This document shows, piece by piece, positions 54,793 to 64,000 of a stretch of 64,000 bases of DNA (the stretch's first letter is position 1; every line of letters starts with the position of its first letter). A program made the position numbers and the translations under genes. Source of the stretch: Chrysogorgia sp. JL179-B06. Taxonomy: Eukaryota > Cnidaria > Anthozoa > Scleralcyonacea > Chrysogorgiidae. The stretch is from assembly GCA_035772405.1 (NCBI GenBank), contig JAYKKM010000143.1:746501-810500 (forward strand), written 5' to 3'. The notes under the pieces are model-generated. The model was not told the origin of the DNA. It searched no databases and saw only the letters and a list, made by a program, of their open reading frames with translations.

Positions 54793-57785
54793 TTAATCTG
54801 TTCGTGATGTATAGTATTTAAAATACGTTAAACAATCAATTTTAACTTCGCCCCGAAATTGGTAGGAATTTCGCTCTTTCCAGGCTGAAAAGCGCGCCAC
54901 CGAAAATACATATCGCAAAAGTTGTTCATTAAGACTACGAGGCACTTCACCCAATAAAATCGATTTTTCGGATAAAACTGTCAAATTGGGCTCTATCTTT
55001 TTCCATGCAAGGTCAAAACTGTCCCCACATTTCATTGGCAAACGAGCAATGGACCAAAGCATGTGCCAGGCTTTCCAAATTATCACCACAACGGGGACAT
55101 GCCGTTGGTATGCGTCGGTTCCACTTACTCATAACTGTATTAACATTAAGGACCAGGTGGACAGTTCGCCAGTTGAAATCTCGTAATACTGGATCTTCCC
55201 ATCCAGAATGGACCCTTCGCCATATACCTTTCCAGTCCAAAGATCGAAAACGAGCATCCCATTTAATTTGACTTGTTGGGCGCACAGGAGTACTTTATTA
55301 AGAATTTCACGATCGTAGAAGAACTTACACGGCTTGGGGTCATCCAGGTCCACTGCAAACTCGTTCAACACTCGCAGCAAGGTACAGTAAAAAGGCGACA
55401 AGATAGCACTGTTAGGTTTGCTATTATCATTAATATCATTAATCCCCAGCGATCGGCCAATGTAGTACCTCATTAAAGGTTTCCAAGACGCAAAATCACC
55501 GTTCAGAAATTTAAACGCCCAATGAGAAGACATTTACTCTTCTTTTCTATATCTACCGCCCGAAGGCCACCAGACTGATATCCTGACATGCATACTTCTT
55601 TGCGTACAAGTTCTGGTTTATTTGACCACACAAAACATGACTTCCACATAACACGCGTTAAGACTTCTATGATGCCACGACTTGGAGGGTAAATATTGGC
55701 AAGATGCCAGATGGAGGAGGCTGCCATCGTTTTTGCCACAACATATTTTCCATTCAGCATAAGGTAGCGCGATTGCCATGCCCTTATAGTATTCTTGAAT
55801 TTCTTGAAACCAGCCTCCCATGTCTTAGTGTCTTGTAGTATCCAACCGTATTTTAAGATTAGTCGTGGACCATTGCAACTCCCCTGGTGCGTCAGTCCGC
55901 GTACGCCATCGTCCTATCCAAAGTCCTTTCGATTTGGTTTTGTTCATTTTGGCTCCTGAAGTACGCGGGCCAAACAGTTCAAAGACTTCTAATGCTTTGG
56001 CAATGCCAAAGTCGTTGGTCACTACACAAGTGTTATCGTCGGCATATTGCGAAATCTTGACTTCATGTCCACCTGGCAGCGTAAGCCCCTTGATCTCCGG
56101 ACATTGACGAATTGCCAAGGCAAACATTTCCGATACCAAAACAAACAAAATAGGCGATAACGGACATCCTTGACGAACGCCACGATAGACGTTAAAGAAA
56201 CCGGACACATTACCGTTACTTAGTATAGCACTCTGAATGTTGGTGTAAAGGCATCTGATAATATGCCGAATCATAGTTCCAAAAGTCATACGTTCTAGTA
56301 CTCTATCTATAAAACCCCAATGGACCGAGTCAAACGCTTTTTCCTGGTCTATGGGCACAAATGCACAGGCGAGGTTCTTGGAATTAACATAATCGGAAAT
56401 GTCTCGAAGCAATGTAGCATTGTCTTCAGATGAACGACCTGGGACAGAACAAGTCTGGTCAGGATTGATGACTGACGCCAGGACTTTAGTAATTCGTTTT
56501 GCAATGACCTTAGCGATGATTTTATAATCCACATTCAATCGCGAAATTCAGCTCCTCTGGATCTTCTTTCTTAAACAATAGTATGATCAATGCACGGCGC
56601 AATGACAAGGGTAGTTCACCGTCGCTAAGGCAATAGTTGGCCATTTGGATGAAATCGTCTTTAAAAATGGGCCAAAAAGTGGTATAAAACTCTTTGGGGA
56701 AACTATCCAAACCAGGGTTTTTATTTCCGGACATCTGTTGTAAAGCAGCTAGGCATTCCGAATCTGACAAAAATTATTTACATGATAACATTTCTTCTTC
56801 TGAGAGTTTGCGCTCAATCAAGTCTAACAGCTGATCTTGGACGGACTGATCCACCAGACGTTCCGTATATAACTCTTGGTAAAACCGCGCGCACTTGTTC
56901 TGCCATGATGTTGATGGGGTTGGTTGTTCTACCGCTTGGGGTGTTAAGGGCATTAACCAGCTTCCTGACAGCGTTAGTTGATTCTCGGTGCAAAAAAATA
57001 ATCGGGACGGCCTTTCATTATTCCGTATTACTCTTGCACGGCTACGAATTTTGGCACTAGAAGGTGCCAAAAATCAAGCTGTTACAAATCCAGACGTACT
57101 CGATGAAGTCATGTTCGGCTTCTGTGGGAGACAGATTGCTTTTCTGATCTGGACAAGCCGATGGTACACATTCATTAGATGGACGCGTTTTTCATTGGCC
57201 ACTTGTCTGATGGACTTACTATAATCGATGGAAATGATTTTCATTTCTAATTTGCCTGCATCCCACCAGTCACCTATATTGGAAACATTATTCTTCTCTG
57301 ATTGCCACATTTTCCAGAACGACGTAATTTTTTCACGAAATTTGGCATCTTTTAACAAACTCCACGCCCCCATGTTGGAGTGTTCTTACTGTTGAAAAGA
57401 TGAAGAGAAATAAGATCATGATCGGAAAGATAACATGATTCAATACCGCTGTCCGGTAAGTAAATGACCATCAAGTTTAGAGAAAAAATCGTGCCGTTCA
57501 CTACCAACCGCTGAAGCATAGATATTTACAATATGAAATTGCTGGTTTTCGAATAACAGATCGCACCTCACGATACGTCTTTCATAATCCGTGATGAAAT
57601 GGACATGGTGGAATCGGGATGGATCTCGCAAAAGGATGCCAACCCCACCAACATGGATAGTACACTGTAAAAACAGATTGGTTAAAACAACCAATTTCTT
57701 CGGTTAAAACAACCAATCGTCTCTTTCGTATAGTTCGTATGCCATCAACATTCAACGATACAATAGACAGAGGATTGGTAGTCAT
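54793..57785 (-). pseudogene. Tx1/L1-like LINE ORF2, decayed
   Basis: On the minus strand from 57785: the endonuclease start PLSIVSLNVDGIRTIRKRR, then a deletion, then CTIHVGGVGILLRDPSRFHH and RRIVRCDLLFENQQFHIVNI (57694-57440). The linker follows (57373-56774). RT: MSGNKNPGLDSFPKEFYTTF; NVDYKIIAKVIAKRI; AFVPIDQEKAFDSVHW; FFNVYRGVRQGCPLSPILFV; ISQYADDNTCVV (catalytic ADD). Last is a zf-RVT-type region with FNWRTVHLVLNVNTVMSKWN and CPRCGDNLESLAHALVHCSF near 55090-55270. 'QGCPLSP' and the zf-RVT place it near L1/Tx1 and not CR1. Many frame changes are present. No ORF1 is visible upstream. Confidence 0.85.
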
Positions 57786-58039
57786 TGTTTTTTCTTTTTG
57801 TCTCTCCTTACAACAACGGTAAACCCGTCCTCGGTGACGCCGGGGTTCTCCAACTCTATCTCCCCTTGTTCTTCATTGTCGGAACCACGTGACCGCTTTT
57901 GCGGATCCGACGATTAATCTATATTCCCCTTGTCCGATTCCTCTACTATACGACCTCTGTCAGACGTACCTAGTACTGGTTGCCAGGTTTATTCCCTGCC
58001 GTATTAATGTTGTTATTCTTATCCCGTGTAGGGCTGTTA

Positions 58040-58215
58040 GCCTTATCTCCTGCAGGAGTATTAATCTTCGTAAAAACCTCTTTATGTAGTTCTTCTGATC
58101 ACAAATCGATAATGGCCTCTAGCATTTCTCTGCTCAAATATGGTCCGACTCAAACGGATCACCCAAAACGACCTTTTACTTCCTTATAAGGATCGAGTTG
58201 GTCCTACCTGCATGT
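58040..58215 (+). repeat. Repeat-family copy shared with 32851-33030
   Basis: ttcgtaaaaacctctttatg tagttcttctgatcac ... cttttacttccttataagga ... gttggtcctacc matches the reverse complement of 32851-33030 with scattered differences. Both copies end next to (TA)n. Confidence 0.7.
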
Positions 58216-58223
58216 GTGGCTTA

Positions 58224-58535
<312 letters not shown>

Positions 58536-59290
58536 TTTTAAGCATTCATACAATCGACCAAACGTTTCCATTTCACTTTCTCGGCGTGCTGACATCTGTC
58601 CTGTGAGGTTACTCTGATGGACCCCTTTTTAAACCATAGATAACCGCGCCGCATCTCGCGCACTTTTCACGAATTATCTTGCTAACATATTCCGGCTGTG
58701 TGGGCTAGACTCATCTCAGTATAAAAGAAATAGTTTCCGCATTAGTGATGCAACTTATGCTGCAGAATGCGGTTTTCGGACGCTCAAATACGACTCATGG
58801 GTCGCTGGAAATCTGACGCATTTAAAATATATCTTCGCACACCCAATTTTGGTTCGTGCGCATGACGGGTTCTGGCGGTGGGATATTTGGGTGTTGATTA
58901 CGCTTACTATTTTCTCATGTCAATTCATTAGATACATTTTGAGCTTACGCAGGGGCAGGGTTCACATTCTTACTGGCGATATTTAATTAGATACACGTTG
59001 AGCTGACGCAGGGGCTAGGCTCAAATTCTTACCAATGATATTTAATTTTACTGTTCGTACTTGTATGCACAGTCTTTACAGTCCTGCTATTTTTGTTGTT
59101 CCACAAGCCAACGCAGAGGCACGGCTTATCGGTGGTAAAGTGAGCATCTATTGTAGCCAAACCGACGCAAGGACAAGGCTGTGAATGGTTTGTCAGTTGG
59201 GGTGGGGTGTGTTTCCTTTACCCCCAAGGAAACTTGTGGGGTTTGTAATACCCCGGCCACCTTTATTGTGCTAGCAGTTATAAATACGCT

Positions 59291-59421
59291 CCTCTCCTCC
59301 GCAGAGGCTTATTTTTATTAGAAAGGCGTGCGGGTAAAATGGGGATGCGCGCGGGGAGTGGATCGAGGAAAATCTCTGCGCCTTTTCTAATAAAATATAT
59401 AAGCCTCTGAGGAGGAGAGAG
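59291..59421. repeat. Palindromic MITE-like segment
   Basis: ctcctctcctccgcagaggc then ttatttttattagaaaggcg is mirrored by cgccttttctaataaaatat then aagcctctgaggaggagag. The arms are about 42 bp with a 45-bp GC-rich loop. Confidence 0.8.
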
Positions 59422-59576
59422 TTTTAATTATTGTATAATTCTTTAAAACATTAAATGCGGCTATATGCTGATAATTATGCACATAGCCAATTTTTTCCCA
59501 AATGGTTTCTGTCTTATTTCTGTATTATTATAACACAGAAAACAGAGCTCAACTTGACAAACAAAAAGGGTTATTG

Positions 59577-59737
59577 GTATACCGATAACATTTTTATTGC
59601 TTCCGCCGTTAAATTAATTATTTAGATTATTCGTCAAGTGATATTTGCGCGGGAGAATTTAATGTATGTAGTCACATGAGTGCAATGCGCGGGAAAACGA
59701 GAAAGAGGTTCGTACGCTGATATACATTACTATTTAA
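59577..59737 (+). repeat. Direct repeat copy 2 of about 160 bp
   Basis: Second copy: ttattgcttccgccgttaaa, gtgatatttgcgcgggagaa, tttaatgtatgtagt and gctgatatacattac. It could be a solo duplication or degenerate terminal repeats of an unrecognised element (58373-59737) with no coding sequence. Confidence 0.8.
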
Positions 59738-59789
59738 AACTTCTCAATTGGATATTCAGTTCAGGCCTGAAATTATACTAAAACAATTA

Positions 59790-59873
59790 GTTACCTCAGT
59801 CTCGGTGATTATCGCTATATTTACCCAGCCGCGATATTCACCGATAAACACCGAGACTTCAGTAACTCATTGT

Positions 59874-59927
<54 letters not shown>

Positions 59928-59950
59928 TCAAATATATATATATATATATT
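59790..59950. repeat. Short palindrome followed by (TA)n
   Basis: ttacctcagtctcggtgatt is mirrored by accgagacttcagtaactc, with an inner tatcgct.../...cgcgatattcaccgata hairpin; (TA)n from 59877 to 59950 follows. Confidence 0.75.
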
Positions 59951-59957
59951 TAACAAA

Positions 59958-60139
59958 TAGATTCCATTTTGCCGTTGTCTGTTCAGTTATAGATGCACAG
60001 ATGACGTCAGAACGTGGTAAGAACAAAAAAAGTGGCCAACGAGACGATAGTCGAGTGGGTCACTGATGTTCTTACCACGTTCTGACGTCCTCTGTGCATC
60101 TACGGTATAACTGAACAGACAACGGCAAAATGGAATCTA
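59958..60139. mobile_element. 182-bp near-perfect palindromic MITE
   Basis: tagattccattttgccgttg, tctgttcagttatagatgca and cagaacgtggtaagaaca are mirrored by tgttcttaccacgttctgac, tgcatctacggtataactga and caacggcaaaatggaatcta. The arms are about 70 bp and the loop about 40 bp. The left arm contains a TGACGTCA site (60002-60009). Confidence 0.85.
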
Positions 60140-61110
60140 ATTGTTTTATACAATAAAAATTGAAAACAAACCATTCAAGAGGATTAATTTATTAGCTCTT
60201 TGGCGATTTCTGGGGCACGTCAGCCGACTGCTTTTATCTTTTTTCATGATATGGCGTGAGCTAACGTGATATGGCGTGAGCTGACGCCATCCGTGCATCT
60301 GTCCTCTAATAGATCATGGCCAACAACCAATGAGAATGCGCATATAGTAAGCAGGTTATTATATATATATATATATATATATTAGAACAACGAACTTGCC
60401 CATTTAATATTTGGGGGGAGCGGTGAAGCCCCCCGGTTCCTACGCCTATGTTCATGAGTTATTAGTTACATTCGGGTTGTTACCTTTGTTTTGTTTAGAA
60501 AACTGGTATGTGTTTTTGTTGATTTATTGTGAAAGTTAGGTGCTTGATTAATTAAAGACCAGTAAATAAAAAACGTATATTGATAATGCCGTATGTTAGT
60601 CTCAATTTATTTCACTAGCAGTTCGATCATTCCCAAACGTTTTTTTTATTCCGCTTATAATCCCCCACCGAATATAAGCCCCCAGTAGTGTATAATGGCG
60701 GGTTCCAACTCAAATCTCATTAAAAATTAGCAAATTTTCCCAAATCTCACTTTTTTAATTTATTCATAAACCACATTCCATTCTAGGGCGTGGTCGTAAC
60801 GCCCCGCCCCTTTTTTTGATTGTCAATCAAAACTTGTCTCACATTCCATTTTTAATGGGTCCCGAACTTATGCTAATTAGCAATGACGTCATCGACCATG
60901 CCCCCTTTCTTTTTGACTGTCAATCAAAACTTTGGTCAGCGGTTGTTTGCACTTTCAAGCTAGGGCGTGGTCGGTTGGACCTGTTTTTCTATTTCCCTCC
61001 TCCTCGAAAAAAAAAGTTTAGTCATCTCCTCAAAAAGTCTGACCACGTGGTCAGATTTTTAGAAAAAACCTCACGCCGGTTGGGTAAGAGTCGCTGTTAG
61101 TACACAGCCT
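60140..61110. other. Mixed non-coding sequence left of the virus-like block
   Basis: Contains a (TA)n tract (60360-60382), a mirrored copy of the 44302 repeat (60405-60452), and two direct copies of a tgactgtcaatcaaaactt-like stretch (60818-60835, 60915-60935) with gggcgtggtcg nearby (60787, 60963). No gene or terminal inverted repeat of the virus-like element could be identified. Confidence 0.45.
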
Positions 61111-61123
61111 TTTGTGAACATCT

Positions 61124-61900
61124 CTATAAGCCTGTTTCGTCCTCTTCCTCCTCCTCACTGTCGCTGTGGATCACCTGCATCCTCTCGCTCGCGGCGACCA
61201 CCGCTGACGACTTCTTGTCTACAAAGTCTGCCAGATGCGCCACGCTCGTCTTTCTTCCCCTCTCTATGTTTTCCAAGGATGGTTTGACTCCGTCGACGCT
61301 GTCTTCAGACGATTGGCTATCTGGTTCATGGAAGACAGAAGGTAGGTTGGGTTGGGAAGTGGCAACAATGTAGGTATTTACCTTTGATTTCGTGTTCGTC
61401 AGAGACCTGTCCAGCCTTCTCAGGTAGTCGTCCATCACCCAAGGTAAAACCTCCGGAACATTCTCTCGAATCTCAAGCATCTCATGCTTCTTTGACTGTA
61501 TGAATTCCTGTGGGGTAAAGGGACGCTCGTCCTGCCTAAAGGAGAGAAGCGTGTCGATATCCAGTGCGATCTTCATATGCTTGAACGACGCGTTTTGGTG
61601 CTTCGTCGTCTTCTCGACCGTGCCTAAAAAGTTGTTGACGCCAGCCAGCGCCGCTATGAGTAGCGTCAAAGCACCGTTGATATAAGTCCATATTCTGTGG
61701 TAGTCCTCCTGTGGCGAAGCTGAGGAGAAGATCGATGAGGCTGTCACACCCCCAAGGACAACCACTGGAATACCCAGTCTGTCATGCCATTTCGAGTAGT
61801 ACTGGGCGCAAAGGGAGTGCATGATCGAGTAGGTCTTTGACATTTCTGCCCACTTTTTCAGTAGGTTGTCGTGGTACTTGTTCCATGATAGCTCAGCCAT
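61124..61900 (-). CDS. SLATT-like two-transmembrane protein of the virus-like block
   Basis: 258 codons from ATG 61900; the start overlaps the end of the upstream gene by 43 bp. The N-terminal helix carries WNKYHDNLLKKWAEMSKTYS and MHSLCAQYYSKWHDRLGIPV. Two hydrophobic spans follow, about 42-60 (LGIPVVVLGGVTASSIF) and 70-93 (IWTYINGALTLLIAALAGVN). A long helical region comes next with KHQNASFKHMKIALDIDTLL, an R-x-x-R pair and KKHEMLEIRENVPEVLPW (about 100-154). This order matches the SLATT domain, a two-helix membrane module thought to act as the effector in bacterial nucleotide-signalling conflict systems and also found in large DNA viruses. The tail (160-258) is Ser-rich with an acidic run near the C-terminus. 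The role here is unknown; an anti-host or superinfection role is inference. Confidence 0.65.
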   Translation of the reverse strand: MAELSWNKYHDNLLKKWAEMSKTYSIMHSLCAQYYSKWHDRLGIPVVVLGGVTASSIFSSASPQEDYHRIWTYINGALTLLIAALAGVNNFLGTVEKTTKHQNASFKHMKIALDIDTLLSFRQDERPFTPQEFIQSKKHEMLEIRENVPEVLPWVMDDYLRRLDRSLTNTKSKVNTYIVATSQPNLPSVFHEPDSQSSEDSVDGVKPSLENIERGRKTSVAHLADFVDKKSSAVVAASERMQVIHSDSEEEEEDETGL

Positions 61901-62463
61901 TTATTTAAACACCTATCAAACTCGTCGAGTCTATCGTTCTTCTTTGGTATCTTTGCCCCCTCTTCTTTTCCCACATGTACACCGTAACGTTCCAAGAGTC
62001 TCTGCAAAACAAAGTTGACGTTGAAAAACCTCTTGTTCGAAACGTTATCCTCACTAAATTCTCTTTCCAAAGCGCAAAAGTCACTCACTACGTTGGAGAG
62101 GATGTGGTTACTTATGTTAATCTTTTTCCTTACTTTATCCAGTAGATTATCGAAACTCGCAAGGCGGTTGTCTGAGTTAGCCCGGCGAGAGTCTCTTCTA
62201 TAACTCCTAATGTTGCTCATGTTGTACGTTTCATGGTTCGAAGGGACATACACGGGATCTCCCTCCGTACGTAGTAGAACGAGTCCACACTCGACACAAA
62301 CCATGGTGAAATTGTGGTACTCTTCTCGTGACTCGTGTGAGCAACCGCTTCTTTCTCCCCGGTTGAGGTCCGCGGTTTTTGCGTCATACTTGAGCAGAGC
62401 TTGGTCGAAGAGTGAAAAAGTTCCCAAATCTCTGAACTTTTTCTCTGGTCCCGATTCGTTCAT
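61858..62463 (-). CDS. Zinc-ribbon protein resembling TFIIB/VLTF3-type transcription factors
   Basis: 201 codons from ATG 62463. A likely zinc ribbon lies at about residues 41-60: C-x-H (GCSHESR), a 12-residue loop, then VCVECGLVLL (C-x2-C-G). The spacing and the CxxCG-[LI]-V ending match the ribbons of TFIIB and of poxvirus-like late transcription factor 3. After a polar linker (YVPSNHETYNMSNIRSYRRD) comes an all-helical region (about 97-165): RLASFDNLLDKVRKKINISN, HILSNVVSDFCALE and FFNVNFVLQRLLERYGV. VLTF3-like factors have a helical unit after the ribbon that includes an 'f...v..iLk.l....' helix. The 23-bp gap to the upstream gene and the 43-bp overlap with the next suggest a compact virus-type operon. 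The exact family is uncertain. Confidence 0.5.
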   Translation of the reverse strand: MNESGPEKKFRDLGTFSLFDQALLKYDAKTADLNRGERSGCSHESREEYHNFTMVCVECGLVLLRTEGDPVYVPSNHETYNMSNIRSYRRDSRRANSDNRLASFDNLLDKVRKKINISNHILSNVVSDFCALEREFSEDNVSNKRFFNVNFVLQRLLERYGVHVGKEEGAKIPKKNDRLDEFDRCLNKWLSYHGTSTTTTY

Positions 62464-62486
62464 CTTTACTACGAAACATGTCCCTT

Positions 62487-62957
62487 TTAAATCGTTTCCT
62501 CCTTCTTTTCGTAGCCATACATGTGTTTTCCCACTGTGAGTCCACCAGACAAAAGTCCAAGGAATGGGATTACGGGTGTAATATGAGACATGAGTTTTCT
62601 CAGATCTTTGTTGAGGTAAGGGTCTCTCTTCAACTCTTTCTCCATCTCTTCTGGTTTCTCCACCGCGTCGAGTCCACCCATTATCGCAGAAAACTTCGAT
62701 AAAAACAAGTCACACAAGAGCGTGTTATTCTTCTCTTGTACATCGGCTTCATACTCTGCGTATAGCTTTAGTATAGTTTTTGCGTTGGCTTTCCTAACAT
62801 GTGCTTCACTCTTTTTGATTTCGCCATCGCTCGCGAGAAGTAGGAGCTCCTCTCTCTTCTTATCCACGTCTTTCGCAACGTCTTCCACACCGTTTGTATT
62901 CTCCTCCGCAGGGTTTTTCTTCTCCTCCGCAGAGTTTATCAAGTCTTCGGGGTTCAT
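62487..62957 (-). CDS. Small protein with coiled-coil and one hydrophobic segment
   Basis: 156 codons from ATG 62957, 6 bp after the stop of the ATPase gene. The first 25 residues are Glu/Lys/Asn-rich with a short repeat (NSAEEKKNP, AEENTNG). A charged helical stretch follows (about 25-80: KDVDKKREELLLLASDGEIK, KANAKTILKLYAEYEADVQE). The C-terminal third carries HITPVIPFLGLLSGGLTV (about 125-142), a glycine-rich hydrophobic segment that could insert in a membrane. I do not recognise the family. In comparable virus-like elements small proteins with one hydrophobic helix are often minor virion or membrane proteins, which is only an analogy. Confidence 0.7.
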   Translation of the reverse strand: MNPEDLINSAEEKKNPAEENTNGVEDVAKDVDKKREELLLLASDGEIKKSEAHVRKANAKTILKLYAEYEADVQEKNNTLLCDLFLSKFSAIMGGLDAVEKPEEMEKELKRDPYLNKDLRKLMSHITPVIPFLGLLSGGLTVGKHMYGYEKKEETI

Positions 62958-62963
62958 TCTTTA

Positions 62964-63563
62964 TTATAGTGGAGAAATAACTTCGTGTCCGTAGGGGTGT
63001 CTGAGGTTGATCTCTAGACACGCGTGTTTCTTTTCCCTCAACTCTTTCGTGATCCACGATACGTCCTCCTTGGAGACACCGTTTAAGTAGTCGTTGATCA
63101 GCTCCAGCATGTCTTTTCGGTTTGTGTTGTGGAAGCTTGTGATTCTCGAGATGTTCTCTCGGTAGGGTTTTGCGATGCTGGTCATCTGCTGGGTTAGCAC
63201 GATGGTGGATAGTCCGTAGTGGCGACCAGAGTAACCTAGTTTCACCAGTTCGCTAGTCCTGTTCTTTACGTCTTGTCCACTCGCGCAATCGTCGAGAATG
63301 ATCAGTGTGTTTGTGTCGGTGTACGTGTTAACTACGTACTTTAGCATGTCGTTCACATTTTCCTGCTCCACGGGGAGAACGACAAAGTTCTCGTCGTGGA
63401 AGTGTTTCCACTCGTGGTAGGTCGTGTTCCAGAGAATGGTTGGACAAAGGAGAACAATGTAGTCAAACACTCCTTTGAGTCTTTTCTCCAACATCTCGAG
63501 AAGGTAATAAGTTTTTCCACAGTAGGTTGGGCCTACGATCATCATGTTGAATGGAGTGTCCAT
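62964..63563 (-). CDS. A32/FtsK-HerA-type genome packaging ATPase
   Basis: 199 codons from ATG 63563, starting 2 bp after the stop of the capsid-like gene. The Walker A motif is GPTYCGKTYYLLEML (residues 11-25). The Walker B is TLIILDDCASG (86-96), with the two acidic residues typical of this class. Between them is the conserved FDYIVLLCPTILWNTTY. After Walker B come RHYGLSTIVLTQQ, a polar sensor strand ending in Gln, and PYRENISRI with candidate arginine fingers. The length (about 200 aa) and motif spacing match the packaging ATPases of Polintons, virophages and Polinton-like viruses, which pump DNA into preformed capsids. All key residues are present and there is no frame break. Confidence 0.82.
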   Translation of the reverse strand: MDTPFNMMIVGPTYCGKTYYLLEMLEKRLKGVFDYIVLLCPTILWNTTYHEWKHFHDENFVVLPVEQENVNDMLKYVVNTYTDTNTLIILDDCASGQDVKNRTSELVKLGYSGRHYGLSTIVLTQQMTSIAKPYRENISRITSFHNTNRKDMLELINDYLNGVSKEDVSWITKELREKKHACLEINLRHPYGHEVISPL

Positions 63564-63565
63564 CT

Positions 63566-64000
63566 TTAGTACTGGATACTTTTTAGGTTTCCCGACGTAA
63601 TGTTCAACAGTGCGTCTGACAGTACAAAAATGTTGCAGATCAAGTCGGTGGCTGTCACACGTTTCGTGATCTCGAGCAAGATCCCACTCTGCGTGTTCAT
63701 GATCCTCTTTCCCGACCCGTGAACTGTTTGGTCGCTAGTGCTCCGCAAGTCCACCACCAACGCAAAGCTGTTCTTGTAGAATTTCCGATGTGTAACGCTT
63801 TGGTCAACTTGACCAAAGAGGCGTTCGGCTTCAGAGAAGTACCTCGACTTGGGGATCCCCTGGCTGTAGACTTCGTTAGGAACACCTTCGATAGTGACTT
63901 TCACGTTGTCGATGTTTGGATACACAAACTCCTCTGAGTTTGTGATCGCAGCCTTGGTGAACAACATTACCACGGCTTTCATATGTTTTCGGGGTAGGTT
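63566..64000 (-). CDS. C-terminal part of a probable jelly-roll capsid protein (cut by the window edge)
   Basis: The frame is open to the window end; an internal ATG stands at 63982 but six more codons upstream stay open, so the true start lies outside. The visible 144 codons are rich in alternating beta-type segments: FVYPNIDNVKVTIEGVPNEV, YSQGIPKSRYFSEAERLFGQ, FYKNSFALVVDLRS, QSGILLEITKRV and LICNIFVLSDALLNI. Such a series, with a small 'VPN..YSQGI' loop and an ending 'L.SIQY', fits the second jelly-roll of major capsid proteins in Polinton-like viruses. Its place directly before the packaging ATPase supports this. A minor capsid protein is the alternative. Confidence 0.55.
   Translation of the reverse strand, partial: NLPRKHMKAVVMLFTKAAITNSEEFVYPNIDNVKVTIEGVPNEVYSQGIPKSRYFSEAERLFGQVDQSVTHRKFYKNSFALVVDLRSTSDQTVHGSGKRIMNTQSGILLEITKRVTATDLICNIFVLSDALLNITSGNLKSIQY

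Noticed and set aside
62210..62994. Plus-strand frames of 74-109 codons across the virus-like block
   Set aside because: Antisense to the packed minus-strand genes; they are Ser/Leu-rich as expected for complements of Glu/Lys-rich coding sequence.

Overview
This is animal nuclear DNA, probably cnidarian: intronless, AT-rich and almost wholly built from repeats and mobile elements. Supporting signs are BEL/Pao, CR1/L2-like, Tx1/L1-like and Penelope-like retroelement remains, tRNA-derived SINE units with pol III boxes, many fold-back MITEs, and a small actinoporin/aegerolysin-like protein gene. The species cannot be fixed from the sequence. The only intact, plausible protein genes are that small beta-protein gene (42.1-42.5 kb) and a compact block of five virus-like genes at the right edge (61.1-64 kb).

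Region by region. 1-5.14 kb is a 10-bp minisatellite (consensus CCRTCTGYTA) with a longer linker that recurs 18 times. 5.15-23.36 kb is one large structure: an 11.3-kb inverted repeat (arms 5.47-10.66 and 12.14-16.76 kb, 1.5-kb spacer) flanked on both sides, in mirror orientation, by a second 10-bp minisatellite (CTAAGGAKGG; about 0.33 kb left, 6.6 kb right). Each arm carries insertions the other lacks, so the arms act as mutual empty-site controls. They show a 622-bp MITE with 3-bp duplications, a 1,738-bp fold-back element with TTAA duplications, and a 1.8-kb insertion. Both arms also keep the start of a THAP zinc-finger reading frame.

23.4-35 kb holds a tRNA-Val pseudogene, a LINE 3' end, and a run of fold-back elements. 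Two in the window (25.4 and 37.4 kb) share TTAA duplications and the terminus AGTGC with the 8.6-kb element. A hAT-like MITE with 8-bp duplications follows, then a 1.23-kb element with 9-bp duplications that carries a piece of a RecQ-like helicase. 35-40 kb is a decayed BEL/Pao copy, split by a TTAA element and with its distal part inverted. 42-49 kb holds the beta-protein gene, a 170-bp duplication and tandem 276-bp SINE-like units; one boundary between units is interrupted by a 2,049-bp LINE. 48.9-54.5 kb is a nearly full-length BEL/Pao LTR retrotransposon with matching 5-bp duplications but a broken pol. 54.8-57.8 kb is a decayed Tx1/L1-like LINE. 58-61 kb is microsatellite and palindromic MITE sequence.

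The right edge is the most interesting part. Five intact, tightly packed minus-strand genes encode, in order, the end of a probable jelly-roll capsid protein, an A32/FtsK-like packaging ATPase, a small protein with one hydrophobic segment, a zinc-ribbon protein resembling TFIIB/VLTF3-type factors, and a two-transmembrane SLATT-like protein. This looks like an endogenous Polinton-like virus that carries a domain best known from bacterial conflict systems and giant viruses.
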